A stretch of DNA of 64,000 nt from Pseudomonadota bacterium (GTDB taxonomy: Bacteria > Pseudomonadota > Alphaproteobacteria > Rhizobiales > Hyphomicrobiaceae), in the NCBI GenBank assembly GCA_023405815.1, contig JAEXXM010000020.1:10728-74727 (forward strand), given 5' to 3'. Below are positions 38,390 through 47,282 of this stretch, piece after piece (positions within the stretch are counted from its first letter, which is position 1; each line of letters opens with the position of its first letter). Position numbers and translations under genes: made by a program. The notes under the pieces were generated by a model. The model ran no database searches. It saw only the letters and a list, made by a program, of their open reading frames with translations, and was not told the DNA's origin.

Positions 38390-38953
38390 TTACTCCTTGC
38401 GGCTCTCGACGGCATCGGCGTCGATCGTGTAGCCCGCATCGGCGAGCCCGGTGAACGCCGTCTCTGTCCTCATCGTGCCGGTGACCCACACCGGGTCGAA
38501 CTGGCCGGCGATCTCGAAGCCCTTCTCGCTCTTCACGTAAACGATCTGGTTCGCCGGCGGCGGCGGCACGTGGATGCAGGCGCCGACGAACGGCACCAAG
38601 AGGAACTCCTTGATCGTCGTCGCCTCGAAGTCGAGCGGCACCACGTAGCCGCCGATCTTCACGCGCTTGCCGTTGTACTCCGCGACGACGCGCGGCGGCT
38701 GGTTGCCGCCCGGTTGCTTGCGCTTCACCGACATGAACGCCCCCTCAGGTAGGGCCGGTGGCGGCGGCCCGCCATCGTCGGGGACCGGCTGCGAACCCGA
38801 GAAGAACGTCTTCGGCTTCACGGGGGCCTGTTGCGCCGGCGGCATGAGCTGCGCCCATTTGATCTCGATGGGGCCGTCGACAGCCTTCGCGGACATCAGG
38901 GGGGCATGCATGGCGAGCAGCGCCAACACTATGCCAAGACGAGCTTTCGTCAT
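38390..38953 (-). CDS. DUF3299 domain-containing exported protein
   Basis: A 187-residue protein with a signal peptide (MTKARLGIVLALLAMHAPLM, cleavage near AKA). The core VKIGGYVVPLDFEATTIKEFLLVPFVGACIHVPPPPANQIVYV, taken in parts, is the DUF3299 pattern, which resembles OB-fold periplasmic proteins. The ATG at 38953 has GGAGAAG upstream. It is the last gene of a four-gene unit with an FtsX-type permease, an ATPase and a His-rich DUF2796 protein, so it is likely an accessory of that transporter, possibly in zinc handling. Confidence 0.85.
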   Translation of the reverse strand: MTKARLGIVLALLAMHAPLMSAKAVDGPIEIKWAQLMPPAQQAPVKPKTFFSGSQPVPDDGGPPPPALPEGAFMSVKRKQPGGNQPPRVVAEYNGKRVKIGGYVVPLDFEATTIKEFLLVPFVGACIHVPPPPANQIVYVKSEKGFEIAGQFDPVWVTGTMRTETAFTGLADAGYTIDADAVESRKE

Positions 38954-38964
38954 CTTCTTCTCCA

Positions 38965-40239
38965 CTATGTGCGCACCGTCATGCCGTCGGCGAGCGACAG
39001 CCGGTACGCGCGTATTGCTGGCAACAGTCCGGCGAGGAAGCCGGCGACGACAATGCCGCCGAGCATCAGCCACTCGCGGCTCGTCGGCGCGTTGATATCG
39101 AGGTTGAGCCCGTAGGTGGCGTCGAGCCATGGGCGCAGCATCAGCAGCGCTGCATAGAGCAAGACGACGCCGAGCGCGACTCCCGCCAGCGTCAACAGGC
39201 CCGCCTCCGTAGCCAAGAGCCCGAGCACCGTCGTCGGCCGCGCGCCCACCGAGCGCAGGATCGCCATCTCGCGCCGCCGCTCGTTGAGCGTCGTCAGGAT
39301 CATCGTCACCATGCCGAGCAGCGCCGTTGCGACGACCATTGCCGAGACGACCGACAGCGCCGTCTCAGCCGTGCCCACGAGTCCCCACAGCTCCTGCAGC
39401 GCCGCGCCCGGCATGATCGCCGACAGCGGTTCCTGCGCATATTCGTTGATCGCCCGCTGCAGCTTGAACGTCGCCAGCTTCGACTTGAGGCCGACCAGCG
39501 CCGCCGTGATCGCCTTCGGCTTCAAGTCCATCTGCCGCACATCGTCCGCCGAGATGCTTTGCCCTGGCTGCGGCATCCCGTTCTGCCAGTCGACGTGGAT
39601 CGCCTCGATGGCTTCGAGGCTCACATGCACCGTGCGGTCGACCGGTGTTCCCGTCTTGGCGAGTACGCCGGAGACTCGGAACGGCTTGTCCTGGTGCTCG
39701 ACAAACGACACCGATCCGAGCCCGTGCGCCACGACGATCGGATCGCCGACCTTGTAGCCGAGCGCTTTGGCGACATCGGCGCCGATCACCGCATCGAACA
39801 AGTCTTTGAACGGCCCGCCCTCGGTAAACTTTAGGCTCTGTCCGTGGCGATACTTGTAGCGTTCGAAATAGTCGGCCGTGGTGCCGAGCACGCGGAACCC
39901 GTGATGGCTGTCGCCGAGCGACATCGGAACGATCCACGCCACTTCTGGCCGTTTTGCAATGTCCTCGTAGCTCTTCCAGGTGACATTGTTCGTGGCGTTG
40001 CCGATGCGGAAGACGGAATAGAGGAGCAGTTGGATGCTGCCAGAGCGCGCCCCCACGACGAGGTCCGTGCCGGAGATCGTGTCGGCAAAGCTTTGGCGCG
40101 CGCCGGTGCGCACCTTTTCCACGCCGAGCAGCAGCATCACCGAGAACGCGATGGCGAGCACAGTTAGGAACGCCGTCAGCGCGCGGTTACGCAACGATTG
40201 CACGGCGAGGCGCGGCACGATGTGGCGGTGAACACTCAT
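38965..40239 (-). CDS. ABC transporter permease, FtsX/MacB type
   Basis: An inner-membrane protein of 424 residues. One N-terminal helix (residues 20-42) is followed by a large periplasmic MacB-type domain, then three C-terminal helices with the FtsX loop LNERRREMAILRSVGARP. The start overlaps the ATPase stop (ATGA). Vibrio zrg loci have a comparable permease-ATPase pair beside a DUF2796 protein. The substrate is not shown by the sequence; zinc or zinc-complex transport is inferred from the neighbours. Confidence 0.85.
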   Translation of the reverse strand: MSVHRHIVPRLAVQSLRNRALTAFLTVLAIAFSVMLLLGVEKVRTGARQSFADTISGTDLVVGARSGSIQLLLYSVFRIGNATNNVTWKSYEDIAKRPEVAWIVPMSLGDSHHGFRVLGTTADYFERYKYRHGQSLKFTEGGPFKDLFDAVIGADVAKALGYKVGDPIVVAHGLGSVSFVEHQDKPFRVSGVLAKTGTPVDRTVHVSLEAIEAIHVDWQNGMPQPGQSISADDVRQMDLKPKAITAALVGLKSKLATFKLQRAINEYAQEPLSAIMPGAALQELWGLVGTAETALSVVSAMVVATALLGMVTMILTTLNERRREMAILRSVGARPTTVLGLLATEAGLLTLAGVALGVVLLYAALLMLRPWLDATYGLNLDINAPTSREWLMLGGIVVAGFLAGLLPAIRAYRLSLADGMTVRT

Positions 40240-40970
40240 GCCGCAGCACTCCGTTCCGCCACCGCGATTTCATCGAGGCGCAGCACGCGGTCGAAGCGTT
40301 TGCCGAGTTCCTCCTCGTGGCTGACCATGATGATAGACGCACCCGCCGCCTCGGCCTCCGCGAACAAAAGGTCGAGGAACGCGAGCTGCCGGTTGCGATC
40401 GAGCGCCGAGGTCGGCTCGTCGGCGACGATCAGCTCCGGCGCACCTATCAGCGCCCGTGCCGCGGCGACGCGCTGCTGCTGGCCGACGCTGAGGCTCGCC
40501 GCCGAAAGGCCGGCCAGCTCCTTGGCATCGAGGCCGAGGCTCGCGAGTAGGCGCAGTGCTTCCTCCTCCTCCGGTCCGTTGCGCGCAGCGCGCTCGGCCC
40601 GTGTCCGTGAGAACGAGAGCGGCAGCATCACGTTGTCGAGGATCGAGCCATAGGGCAGCAGGTTGAACATCTGGAAGATGATGCCGAAGTGCTCCGCCCG
40701 AAAGCGGTCGCGCGCTGCGTTCGATAGCTTCGTCAGGTCCGTGCCGAGGATTTCGAGCGTTCCCGACGCCGGAGTGACGATGCCGCACAGAAGACTGAGG
40801 AACGTGGACTTGCCGGTCCCGGAGGGGCCGACCAGCAGCACCCGCTCGTGCGCCGGGAGCGAAAAGCTCTCAATCGACAGCGAGAAGCCTCGCGGCCCAG
40901 GCCAGCGAAATCGGACGCCGTCCATGCGGACGACGTTCGGCGCGGCCGGCTCGGAAGTGGGCCGCTGCAT
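40236..40970 (-). CDS. ABC transporter ATP-binding protein, LolD/MacB type
   Basis: The 244-residue ATPase partner of the FtsX permease. It shows Walker A GPSGTGKST, Q-loop IIFQMFNLLPYGSILDNV, signature LSVGQQQRVAAARAL, Walker B LIVADEPTSALD, and switch His in VSHEE. The ATG at 40970 overlaps the stop of the DUF2796 gene (TGATG), and its own stop overlaps the permease start, so the three are tightly coupled. Confidence 0.9.
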   Translation of the reverse strand: MQRPTSEPAAPNVVRMDGVRFRWPGPRGFSLSIESFSLPAHERVLLVGPSGTGKSTFLSLLCGIVTPASGTLEILGTDLTKLSNAARDRFRAEHFGIIFQMFNLLPYGSILDNVMLPLSFSRTRAERAARNGPEEEEALRLLASLGLDAKELAGLSAASLSVGQQQRVAAARALIGAPELIVADEPTSALDRNRQLAFLDLLFAEAEAAGASIIMVSHEEELGKRFDRVLRLDEIAVAERSAAA

Positions 40971-41584
40971 CACATGATCCCGCCGAGGTCGAGCGTTGGC
41001 TTGTCGCGGCCCACCTCGTATTTGCTCTGCCCCTTCGCCGTCACGACGTTGACCGTCAGGCCCTGCGCCCCGCCAAACTGCTTGAAGTAGTCGAACCCGA
41101 TGCTTGTGAGGTCCGCTGGGCTCGTGCAGTTGAACTCGTAGGTCGCGTGGAACTGGTTGTGGCCGTCGTGATCGTGCGCGTCATGATCATGGTCGTGCCC
41201 GTCGGCCTTCTCTTCTTTCGCGTCGTGGTCGTCGCCATGGTCGTGCTCGGCTTCCAATGCGACATCGGCGGCCGACACCGAGCAGCCGGCGGCAGCAGGC
41301 AGCACGAACAGCCCGAGCGGCTTTTGCAGCAGCGCCTTTGCCGCTTCCACCTTGGCCGTCTGCTCGTCTGTGGACGCCGCGTGCTCGAAACCGACGATGT
41401 CCATCCCAGGGACTTCCAGCTCCATCGATAGTCGTGTTTCTTCGATGGCAATGCTGAGCGAGCCGTGGCCGTGCACATGGGCGCCGAGTTCGCGATGCTC
41501 TTCTTCGGCGCGAGCGCCGGCCGGCAAAGCCAGGGCGAGTGCGAACAAGGACGAGGTGAGTACAAATGATGTTTGCTTGCGCAT
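40970..41584 (-). CDS. His-rich DUF2796 periplasmic metal-binding protein (ZrgA-like)
   Basis: The 204-residue protein has a signal peptide (cleavage near ARA, residue 26). The mature N-terminus is ELGAHVHGHGSLSIAIE, the DUF2796 hallmark, and a central acidic, His-rich tract (positions 41161-41240) has many His-Asp repeats suited to zinc. In Vibrio cholerae the DUF2796 protein ZrgA belongs to a zinc-repressed operon with an ABC transporter, the same arrangement as here. An inverted repeat at 41638-41655 may be its operator. Confidence 0.88.
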   Translation of the reverse strand: MRKQTSFVLTSSLFALALALPAGARAEEEHRELGAHVHGHGSLSIAIEETRLSMELEVPGMDIVGFEHAASTDEQTAKVEAAKALLQKPLGLFVLPAAAGCSVSAADVALEAEHDHGDDHDAKEEKADGHDHDHDAHDHDGHNQFHATYEFNCTSPADLTSIGFDYFKQFGGAQGLTVNVVTAKGQSKYEVGRDKPTLDLGGIM

Positions 41585-41637
41585 GATCGTGCTCCTCGAT
41601 CGAGGCCGCTCGCCCGGCGTCAATGCCCGGTCGCGAA

Positions 41638-41655
41638 CGGATATGATTTCATCCG
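41638..41655. promoter_or_regulatory. Inverted repeat upstream of the zinc-type operon
   Basis: CGGAT-N8-ATCCG (18 bp) lies 54 bases before the DUF2796 start, in an AT-richer patch. The core ATATGATTTCAT resembles Fur/Zur-type operators only loosely. It is a candidate Zur site. Confidence 0.3.
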
Positions 41656-41706
41656 GTGAACAATCCCGGCCGGGGCGGCACGGGGGCGTAGGCGGCGCGG
41701 AGGCGC

Positions 41707-42087
41707 TCAGGCCTGAGGCGGCGCGCGTGCCTGGAAGTGCGAGGGGTGCGTCTCCGATCGCGTCTGCGACGACGGCTGCAACCGCAGCGACGGCCTCGGT
41801 GCTACTGCCATCGCAAGGATGATCGGCGCGGGCAGCAAGCTCGTGCCCGACGCGGCGAGAGACCAGCAAAGTGGGCAATCGTCACTGTGTTGGTGCCGCG
41901 GTATCGCAGGACGGCACGCGTCCGGCGGAACGATCGCGCGGCAGGCTAAGGAGGCGCTCTTGCTCCACTGATGTGCGCTCGGAGCATGCGGGTGCACATG
42001 CGCATGCGCCAGCATGAGCGTCGCCTGCACCGCGACCGCGAGCAGGGCCACAAGAATGGGGCTTCTCAGACGCCGAAATGAGCGCAT
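41707..42087 (-). CDS. DUF2946-like small exported protein
   Basis: A 126-residue protein with an N-terminal helix (SPILVALLAVAVQATLML), then a His-rich stretch HAHVHPHAPSAH, a Cys pair and CPLCW in HQHSDDCPLCWSLAASG, and a second hydrophobic segment. This layout fits the DUF2946 family, often found near metal transport genes. The ATG at 42087 has GGAG five bases upstream. It is 123 bp upstream of the DUF2796 gene, so co-regulation is plausible but a shared transcript is unproven. Confidence 0.65.
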   Translation of the reverse strand: MRSFRRLRSPILVALLAVAVQATLMLAHAHVHPHAPSAHQWSKSASLACRAIVPPDACRPAIPRHQHSDDCPLCWSLAASGTSLLPAPIILAMAVAPRPSLRLQPSSQTRSETHPSHFQARAPPQA

Positions 42088-42242
42088 GTGGTCTCCGTGG
42101 GCTCGCAACGATAGCGCCGAAAATAGGGCAAGCGGAAGACATGGCCGGTTAACGGCCGTATATAGGGCCGGTGCGCGGCGCCGTCCGCGACTGCGCGCCA
42201 AGATGCGCCGACCAAAGCACCTAGAAATGGGGAACACGCCTG

Positions 42243-42905
42243 ATGAGCCGTCTCTATCAACCGCAGCACCGCGCCCTCCAGGACCGCTTCCAGTCTCGAC
42301 CCATGGCCGACCGGATCGAGCAGATCGCGTTGAAGACGGAAATCGGGCCCGACGAGAAGGCGTTCATCGAAAGCCGCGACTTCTTCTTCCTGACGACGGT
42401 CGATGGCGAGGGACGCCCGACCGTTTCCTATAAGGGCGGCGCACCCGGCCTCGTGCGCGTCGTCGACGACACGCACATCATGTTTCCGAGCTACGACGGA
42501 AACGGCATGTATCTGTCCATGGGCAACATCGCCACCCACCCCCAGGTTGGCTTTCTTTTCATCGATTTCGAGCGCCCGTTCCGGCTTCGCGCCCAAGGAA
42601 TTGCCGAGATCACCGATGCCCCCGAGTGTCTGGCGGCCTTCAAGGAGGCCGAGCTCGTCGTCCGGGTGAAGCTGACCGAGCTCTGGATGAACTGCCCTCG
42701 CTACATCCACCGCTACCACCGCATCAAGTCGTCGCGTTACGTCCCCCAGGCCGACGCGGAGACGCCCGTATGCGAGTGGAAGCGGATTGACGGCATCCAG
42801 GATGTGCTGCGTCCGAACGAGCTCGAGCAGGTGGCGCAATCGGGCGGAACCATCGCCATCGAGGAATGGATGGGACGTGTCGTCACCGGCGACGAGATGG
42901 CCTGA
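42243..42905 (+). CDS. Pyridoxamine 5'-phosphate oxidase-fold protein
   Basis: A 220-residue protein of the FMN-binding split-barrel superfamily. The segments SRDFFFLTTVDGEGRPTVSYKGG and VGFLFIDFERPFRLRAQGIAEI match the PNPOx-like group. The C-terminal half (ELWMNCPRYIHRYHR) fits the subgroup whose substrate is unknown. It is not PdxH itself. The start is the ATG at 42243. Confidence 0.8.
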   Translation: MSRLYQPQHRALQDRFQSRPMADRIEQIALKTEIGPDEKAFIESRDFFFLTTVDGEGRPTVSYKGGAPGLVRVVDDTHIMFPSYDGNGMYLSMGNIATHPQVGFLFIDFERPFRLRAQGIAEITDAPECLAAFKEAELVVRVKLTELWMNCPRYIHRYHRIKSSRYVPQADAETPVCEWKRIDGIQDVLRPNELEQVAQSGGTIAIEEWMGRVVTGDEMA

Positions 42906-43216
42906 TCAATCCACTCTTCAAGAGTCAGCAACGCCGCCGGAGCGGTCTCTGGCGGCGCTGCATGCCTCGTTTGCGAGGCTGCTCTCCTTGCGCGTTATTT
43001 CGTCTGCCTGCAGCTAACCCGTTAGCAGGAAGGGTGAAATTGACCCTGCAACTTTGAACCCCGCAGCCGTCGAGGACAATCGTTGCTTTGGCGCAGCTCT
43101 GCGTCCTGCTATGCACTCTCTGCTTGGCTCGCCGAGACCGGCGGCCATCCTCAGAGGGTCACGGAGCCCCGGCTGTGGTAAAAGCCGCCTTCAGTAATGG
43201 CCTCAGGGAGGCGCCC
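42906..43216. other. Spacer with consecutive inverted repeats
   Basis: No gene is seen in these 311 bp. Notable is GCTAAC-CC-GTTAGC at 43013-43026, followed at once by AGGGT-N7-ACCCT at 43031-43047. GCAGG (43025-43029) could instead pair with CCTGC (43045-43049), so the two stems may be alternatives. A further GCCGCC/GGCGGC stem near 42931-42956 may end the upstream transcript. Confidence 0.45.
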
Positions 43217-43519
43217 ATGGCTTCGTCTATTTCCAAAGCCTACACGGCCACGCGGGAATACCTCGGCGGCACGCTTCTCGGCGACACGGGCTTCTTCTTC
43301 CACTTTTCCGCCTATGTGCTCGTCAATGCCATCCTCATCGCGCTTAACTTGCTCCTGACGCCACAGGTGCTTTGGTTCATCTGGCCGCTGCTCGGCTGGG
43401 GGATCGGCATTCTCGCACACGGGCTCGCCGTAAACTTCTCCAAGGAAGAGGCCGTACGCCGGCGCGCTCACACACGCGGCGCCCGCATCGCGCAGAAGAC
43501 CACGCCCCCCGGACCCTGA
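43217..43519 (+). CDS. 2TM domain-containing protein
   Basis: A 100-residue protein with two helices (FFHFSAYVLVNAILIALNLL and FIWPLLGWGIGILAHGLAV) matching the 2TM domain (PF13239), followed by a basic tail (EEAVRRRAHTRGARIAQK). The ATG at 43217 has GGGAGG about 5 bases upstream; the frame is open to 43088. In other proteins the domain is attached to kinases or regulators; a stand-alone role is unknown. Confidence 0.75.
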   Translation: MASSISKAYTATREYLGGTLLGDTGFFFHFSAYVLVNAILIALNLLLTPQVLWFIWPLLGWGIGILAHGLAVNFSKEEAVRRRAHTRGARIAQKTTPPGP

Positions 43520-43541
43520 AGGTCCGGCCGGCACGTCCGCA

Positions 43542-43913
43542 TCAGGGATCGGTGGTTCGTCTCCGTACGCGTTCGGCCATTAGCTCCATCACCGTCACGG
43601 CAAAGCCCGGCTCCTCGGCGGCAAGCGCGAGGAAGGTTGGCTTGTCGATGACCGCGACCTCTGTCGGCTGGCTGGCGAGCGCCGCGGCCGCGCGCGGCGC
43701 ATCGTCGATGATCGCCATCTCGCCGAACACGCCGCCGACGCCGACCTTCTCAAGTATGCGCCCGAAGCTGATGACGTCGACTGCACCGCTGCGCACGACA
43801 TACATGGCGTCGCCCGCATCGTGCTCGAGGAAGATCCGCTCTCCGGCTTCGAACCGCTTCAGCGGAATGCCCCGCTGCTCGAGCATGCTGAAATCAATGG
43901 AAGTTTCTGACAC
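43542..43913 (-). CDS. Single-domain cyclic nucleotide-binding protein
   Basis: A 123-residue protein consisting of one cNMP-binding (Crp-N) beta-roll: ERIFLEHDAGDAMYVVRSGAVDVI, then the phosphate-binding-cassette-like GGVFGEMAIIDDAPRAAAALA, and a C-terminal helix. There is no DNA-binding domain. The cassette keeps GE and RxA, so nucleotide binding is possible. It is convergent with the 2TM gene and stands alone before the dap cluster. Confidence 0.82.
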   Translation of the reverse strand: MSETSIDFSMLEQRGIPLKRFEAGERIFLEHDAGDAMYVVRSGAVDVISFGRILEKVGVGGVFGEMAIIDDAPRAAAALASQPTEVAVIDKPTFLALAAEEPGFAVTVMELMAERVRRRTTDP

Positions 43914-43994
43914 GCCTGCAATGCCTTTCCAATATGCAGGCAGATAGTAGCCGCCGCGATCGTTGAGGCAATAGGTGGCGGCGGGGTGCGTCCG

Positions 43995-45164
43995 TCACGC
44001 GCGGGCGAAATAGAGGGCGAGGAATCGCTCGTAAATTCGCGTCAAAGTTTCAAGATCGGCGAGCGGCACGTGCTCGTCGACCTGGTGAATGGTTGCGTTG
44101 ACGAGGCCCATCTCGATCACCGGACAATGGTCCTTGATGAAGCGCGCATCCGACGTGCCCCCGCCCGTTGATAGCTTGGGCGCGCGGCCCGTGACCTCCT
44201 GGACAGCCGCTTGCATCGTATCGACGAGCGGCCCCGGCTCGGTCACGAACACGTCGCCGGTGCCCGAGAATGTCAGCCTGTAGTGCGCGCCCAGCTCCGC
44301 CGCAGCCTCATCGCATGTCTTTCGCAATAGCGCCTCGAGGCGCGGGCGATCGTGGGCGTCGTTATAGCGAACGTTGAAGCGTGCCCGAGCCTCTCCCGGT
44401 ATGACATTGGTGGCCGTGTTGGGAACCGAGATGACGGTTACCCCTAGATGCGATGGCTCGAAGTGCTCGGTGCCGTCGTCGAGCTTGAGGCTCGACAGCC
44501 GGTCGATGATGCGCGCCAGCTTCGGGACTGGGTTGTCGGCGATGTGCGGGTAGGCGGCATGCCCCTGCTTTCCGGCCACCACGATCTCGCCGTTGAGCGA
44601 CCCGCGGCGCCCGATCTTGAGCTCGTCGCCGACGGTATTCCGGCTCGACGGCTCGCCGACGATGCAAGCGTGCAGCACCTCTCCGCGCGCCTTCAGCCAC
44701 TCGAGCACCTTGATCGTGCCGTTGACGCTGTCGCCCTCCTCGTCTCCCGTGATGAGCAGCGAGATCGAGCCGGGAAGCGTTCCCTTGTCGTAGGCGAGGA
44801 AACGCTTCATGCCGGCGATGAAGCAGGCGATCTCGCCCTTCATGTCGACGGCCCCGCGCCCGTAGAGCACCCCTTCGCGGATTTCGGCCCCGAATGGGGG
44901 CGCCGTCCAGGCATCGATGTTTCCCGGGGGTACGACGTCGGTATGGCCGGCGAAGCAGAGGTTCGGCCCGGTATTGCCGAGGCGAGCGTAGAGGTTCTCG
45001 ACGTCGGCAAAACCCGGCTCCGAGAACGTGATCCGGTGGCATTCGAAGCCTGCCGCGTCGAGCACGCCTTCGAGCAACGTCAGCGCCCCGCCTTCGACGG
45101 GCGTCACGCTTTCGCAGCGGATCAGCGCTTGCGCCAGGGGTACGGGATCGTGGGACGTCGTCAT
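43995..45164 (-). CDS. dapE: Succinyl-diaminopimelate desuccinylase
   Basis: An M20 zinc hydrolase of the succinylase branch of lysine/DAP synthesis. It has 389 residues. Motifs are CFAGHTDVVPPGN, YGRGAVDMKGEIACF, TGDEEGDSVNG, and GKQGHAAYPHIADNP in the lid. SGGGTSDARFIKD-like sequence (STGGGTSDARFIK) near the C-terminus is typical of DapE and separates it from ArgE. The ATG at 45164 overlaps the DUF805 stop by 4 bp. The cluster with dapD fits the pathway. Confidence 0.94.
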   Translation of the reverse strand: MTTSHDPVPLAQALIRCESVTPVEGGALTLLEGVLDAAGFECHRITFSEPGFADVENLYARLGNTGPNLCFAGHTDVVPPGNIDAWTAPPFGAEIREGVLYGRGAVDMKGEIACFIAGMKRFLAYDKGTLPGSISLLITGDEEGDSVNGTIKVLEWLKARGEVLHACIVGEPSSRNTVGDELKIGRRGSLNGEIVVAGKQGHAAYPHIADNPVPKLARIIDRLSSLKLDDGTEHFEPSHLGVTVISVPNTATNVIPGEARARFNVRYNDAHDRPRLEALLRKTCDEAAAELGAHYRLTFSGTGDVFVTEPGPLVDTMQAAVQEVTGRAPKLSTGGGTSDARFIKDHCPVIEMGLVNATIHQVDEHVPLADLETLTRIYERFLALYFARA

Positions 45165-45619
45165 GCCGCCTTGCCTGCTAGCGGATCGGGGCCAAACCGG
45201 TTGGCGCCCGTGGTGCCGCGAGTGAAGCCGTTGTCGATGAACGCGAAGATAAAGTACGCCGCCATGGGCAGAATAATCGTCAACGTCGAGGTCGGATTCA
45301 CGCCTCCCGTCGCCCTTGTCAGGTGCGGTCCGAGGTAGAGCACAACCCCGAGCGGTGCAAAGAGATACCCGAGCCACCAGGGGCGGTCCGTATCGTTGAA
45401 GCGCTTCACTGTCATCGCCGTCACCGGCCAGAGCAGCGCGATCTGCCACAGCGTGTCGGGCCAGGTAGGGGGCGGCATCTCCTCGGAAGTGAAGTAGTCG
45501 GGATTGAGGATGAGGCCGCCCGCGGCGCTGGCAACGCCGGTGATCACCAGGCCGAGCCACCACTTAGCGCGATTGATCCGGCCATCGAACGAGAACAGCA
45601 GCAGGATTAGATTCTGCAT
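45161..45619 (-). CDS. DUF805 family membrane protein
   Basis: A 152-residue protein with the DUF805 pattern: LLFSFDGRINRAKWWLGLVI at the N-terminus, then VKRFNDTDRPWW, and about four hydrophobic helices. DUF805 proteins are small inner-membrane proteins of unknown function. The ATG is at 45619. Its stop is inside the dapE start, so the two are translationally coupled. It may be a hitchhiker in the dap cluster. Confidence 0.88.
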   Translation of the reverse strand: MQNLILLLFSFDGRINRAKWWLGLVITGVASAAGGLILNPDYFTSEEMPPPTWPDTLWQIALLWPVTAMTVKRFNDTDRPWWLGYLFAPLGVVLYLGPHLTRATGGVNPTSTLTIILPMAAYFIFAFIDNGFTRGTTGANRFGPDPLAGKAA

Positions 45620-45632
45620 GGCAGTGCCTCGC

Positions 45633-46394
45633 TCATCCCTCGGACGTCTGCCCCGACAGCGCCAGCTCACCGGCCGACACGGCTGTCGCGCTGCGGAACT
45701 CTTCGACGTCCGTCTCCACCAGCGTGATCTTCTGCCAGATCTTCTGACTGAGGTCGGTGCTCAGGCGCTCGATGTCGCCCACGGCGTCGATGACGGCCGG
45801 GTCGGGTATCTTTTCAGCGTAGATTGCCGCTGCCTTGCTCGCCAGCGACAGCATCTCCGAGCAATAGCTGAGATAGCGCACGAGCTCGTAGCGCGTCATG
45901 TCCCGCTCGGGCGAGGAGCTGGTACGTGGCCCGCCGAGTGCACTCGGGTCTTTGGTCAGCTGGTGCATGTCGATGACGTGCGCGATGGAGCGAAAGCCGT
46001 GCAGGTCTTTTAGGACAGCGGCGCGGCGCCAACGGCCCTCGAGGCTGGACAAGTAGAAGGCCGCGCCGCCAAGCACGATGAGCAGGCTGACACCCGCGTC
46101 AACGCCCTGCATAACATTGGTCAGCTCCATCGAGGCTTCGAGCGCCAATGCTCTGCCGGCGAGCAAAACGACAGTGGCGGCAGCGAGCGCTATAAGAAGG
46201 ATGATGAGCAGCAGCAGCGGTATGTTCGGCCACGCGATCATGTCGGCGCGGGTGCTCGTCTGCTCGGCCATTGCCGACAGCTCCTTGCAGACGAAGTAGA
46301 GACCTGAATTGGGGAAGCGCTCGTTGATACGAGCTGCCAGCTGGTCGAGCGTTTGGACGATCTTCTCGCTGGCGAGGTTGCGATAGGTCTGCAT
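45633..46394 (-). CDS. Two-helix membrane protein of unknown function in the dap cluster
   Basis: A 253-residue protein from the ATG at 46394. Two hydrophobic helices lie near 58-80 and 95-112, on either side of a short loop. The C-terminal two thirds are soluble and helical (ERDMTRYELVRYLSYCSEML, then DIERLSTDLSQKIWQKI). I recognise no family. It lies between dapD and DUF805-dapE on the same strand with short gaps, so it is probably co-transcribed. Its role there is unclear. Confidence 0.6.
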   Translation of the reverse strand: MQTYRNLASEKIVQTLDQLAARINERFPNSGLYFVCKELSAMAEQTSTRADMIAWPNIPLLLLIILLIALAAATVVLLAGRALALEASMELTNVMQGVDAGVSLLIVLGGAAFYLSSLEGRWRRAAVLKDLHGFRSIAHVIDMHQLTKDPSALGGPRTSSSPERDMTRYELVRYLSYCSEMLSLASKAAAIYAEKIPDPAVIDAVGDIERLSTDLSQKIWQKITLVETDVEEFRSATAVSAGELALSGQTSEG

Positions 46395-46427
46395 GCTTCC
46401 CCCCAACCCCTTATCTCGTACCGGATA

Positions 46428-47282
46428 CTAGTCGCGCAGCAGCTCGTTGATCGAGGTCTTGGAACGCGTCTTGGCGTCCACCTTCTTCACGATCACGGCA
46501 CAGTAGAGATTGGGTCCGGGCGAGCCGTCCGGCAGCGGCTTGCCCGGCATCGTGCCCGACACGACGACCGAGTAGGGCGGAACTTTGCCGAAGAACTTCT
46601 CGCCCGTCGAACGGTCGATGATGGTTGTCGACGCGCCGAGGTAGACGCCCATTGACAGCACCGAGCCCTCGCCGACGACGACGCCTTCGGCCACCTCTGC
46701 ACGCGCGCCGATGAAGCAGTTGTCCTCGATGATCACGGGGCCGGCCTGCAGCGGCTCCAGCACGCCGCCGATGCCGGCGCCGCCCGAGATGTGGCAGTTC
46801 TTGCCGATCTGCGCGCAACTGCCGACTGTCGCCCAGGTATCGACCATCGTGCCTTCATCGACGTAGGCGCCGAGGTTCACGAACGACGGCAGCAGCACGA
46901 CGTTCGGCGCGATGTATGCCGAGTAGCGCACGATGCAGCCGGGCACGGCGCGGAATCCCGCGCGGCGGAAGTCGTCCGGTGTCATGCCCGCGAACTTGGA
47001 TGGCACCTTGTCCCACCACGTGGCGCCGCCCGGCGCGCCCGAGATTGCCACCATGTCGTTGAGGCGGAACGACAAGAGCACCGCCTTTTTCAGCCACTGA
47101 TTGACGGTCCAGCCATCGGCGCCCTTCTCGGCGACGCGCACGATGCCTTTGTCCAGGAGGTCGAGCGCCTTTTCGACCGTGTCGCGGATCACTCCGGTGG
47201 TGCCTGGAGAGATGCCCTGGCGCTCTTCCCACATGGCCTCGATGGCGCTCTGCAACTCGATCGTATCCACGCTGGCCGGCAT
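46428..47282 (-). CDS. dapD: Tetrahydrodipicolinate N-succinyltransferase
   Basis: It transfers succinyl from succinyl-CoA to tetrahydrodipicolinate in DAP/lysine synthesis. The 284-residue protein has an N-terminal helical domain ([17 protein letters not shown]) and a left-handed beta-helix of hexapeptide repeats ([21 protein letters not shown], in part, and [20 protein letters not shown]). The length and the Gly/Val hexapeptide pattern are those of DapD. It is the first gene of the minus-strand dap cluster. Confidence 0.95.
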   Translation of the reverse strand: MPASVDTIELQSAIEAMWEERQGISPGTTGVIRDTVEKALDLLDKGIVRVAEKGADGWTVNQWLKKAVLLSFRLNDMVAISGAPGGATWWDKVPSKFAGMTPDDFRRAGFRAVPGCIVRYSAYIAPNVVLLPSFVNLGAYVDEGTMVDTWATVGSCAQIGKNCHISGGAGIGGVLEPLQAGPVIIEDNCFIGARAEVAEGVVVGEGSVLSMGVYLGASTTIIDRSTGEKFFGKVPPYSVVVSGTMPGKPLPDGSPGPNLYCAVIVKKVDAKTRSKTSINELLRD

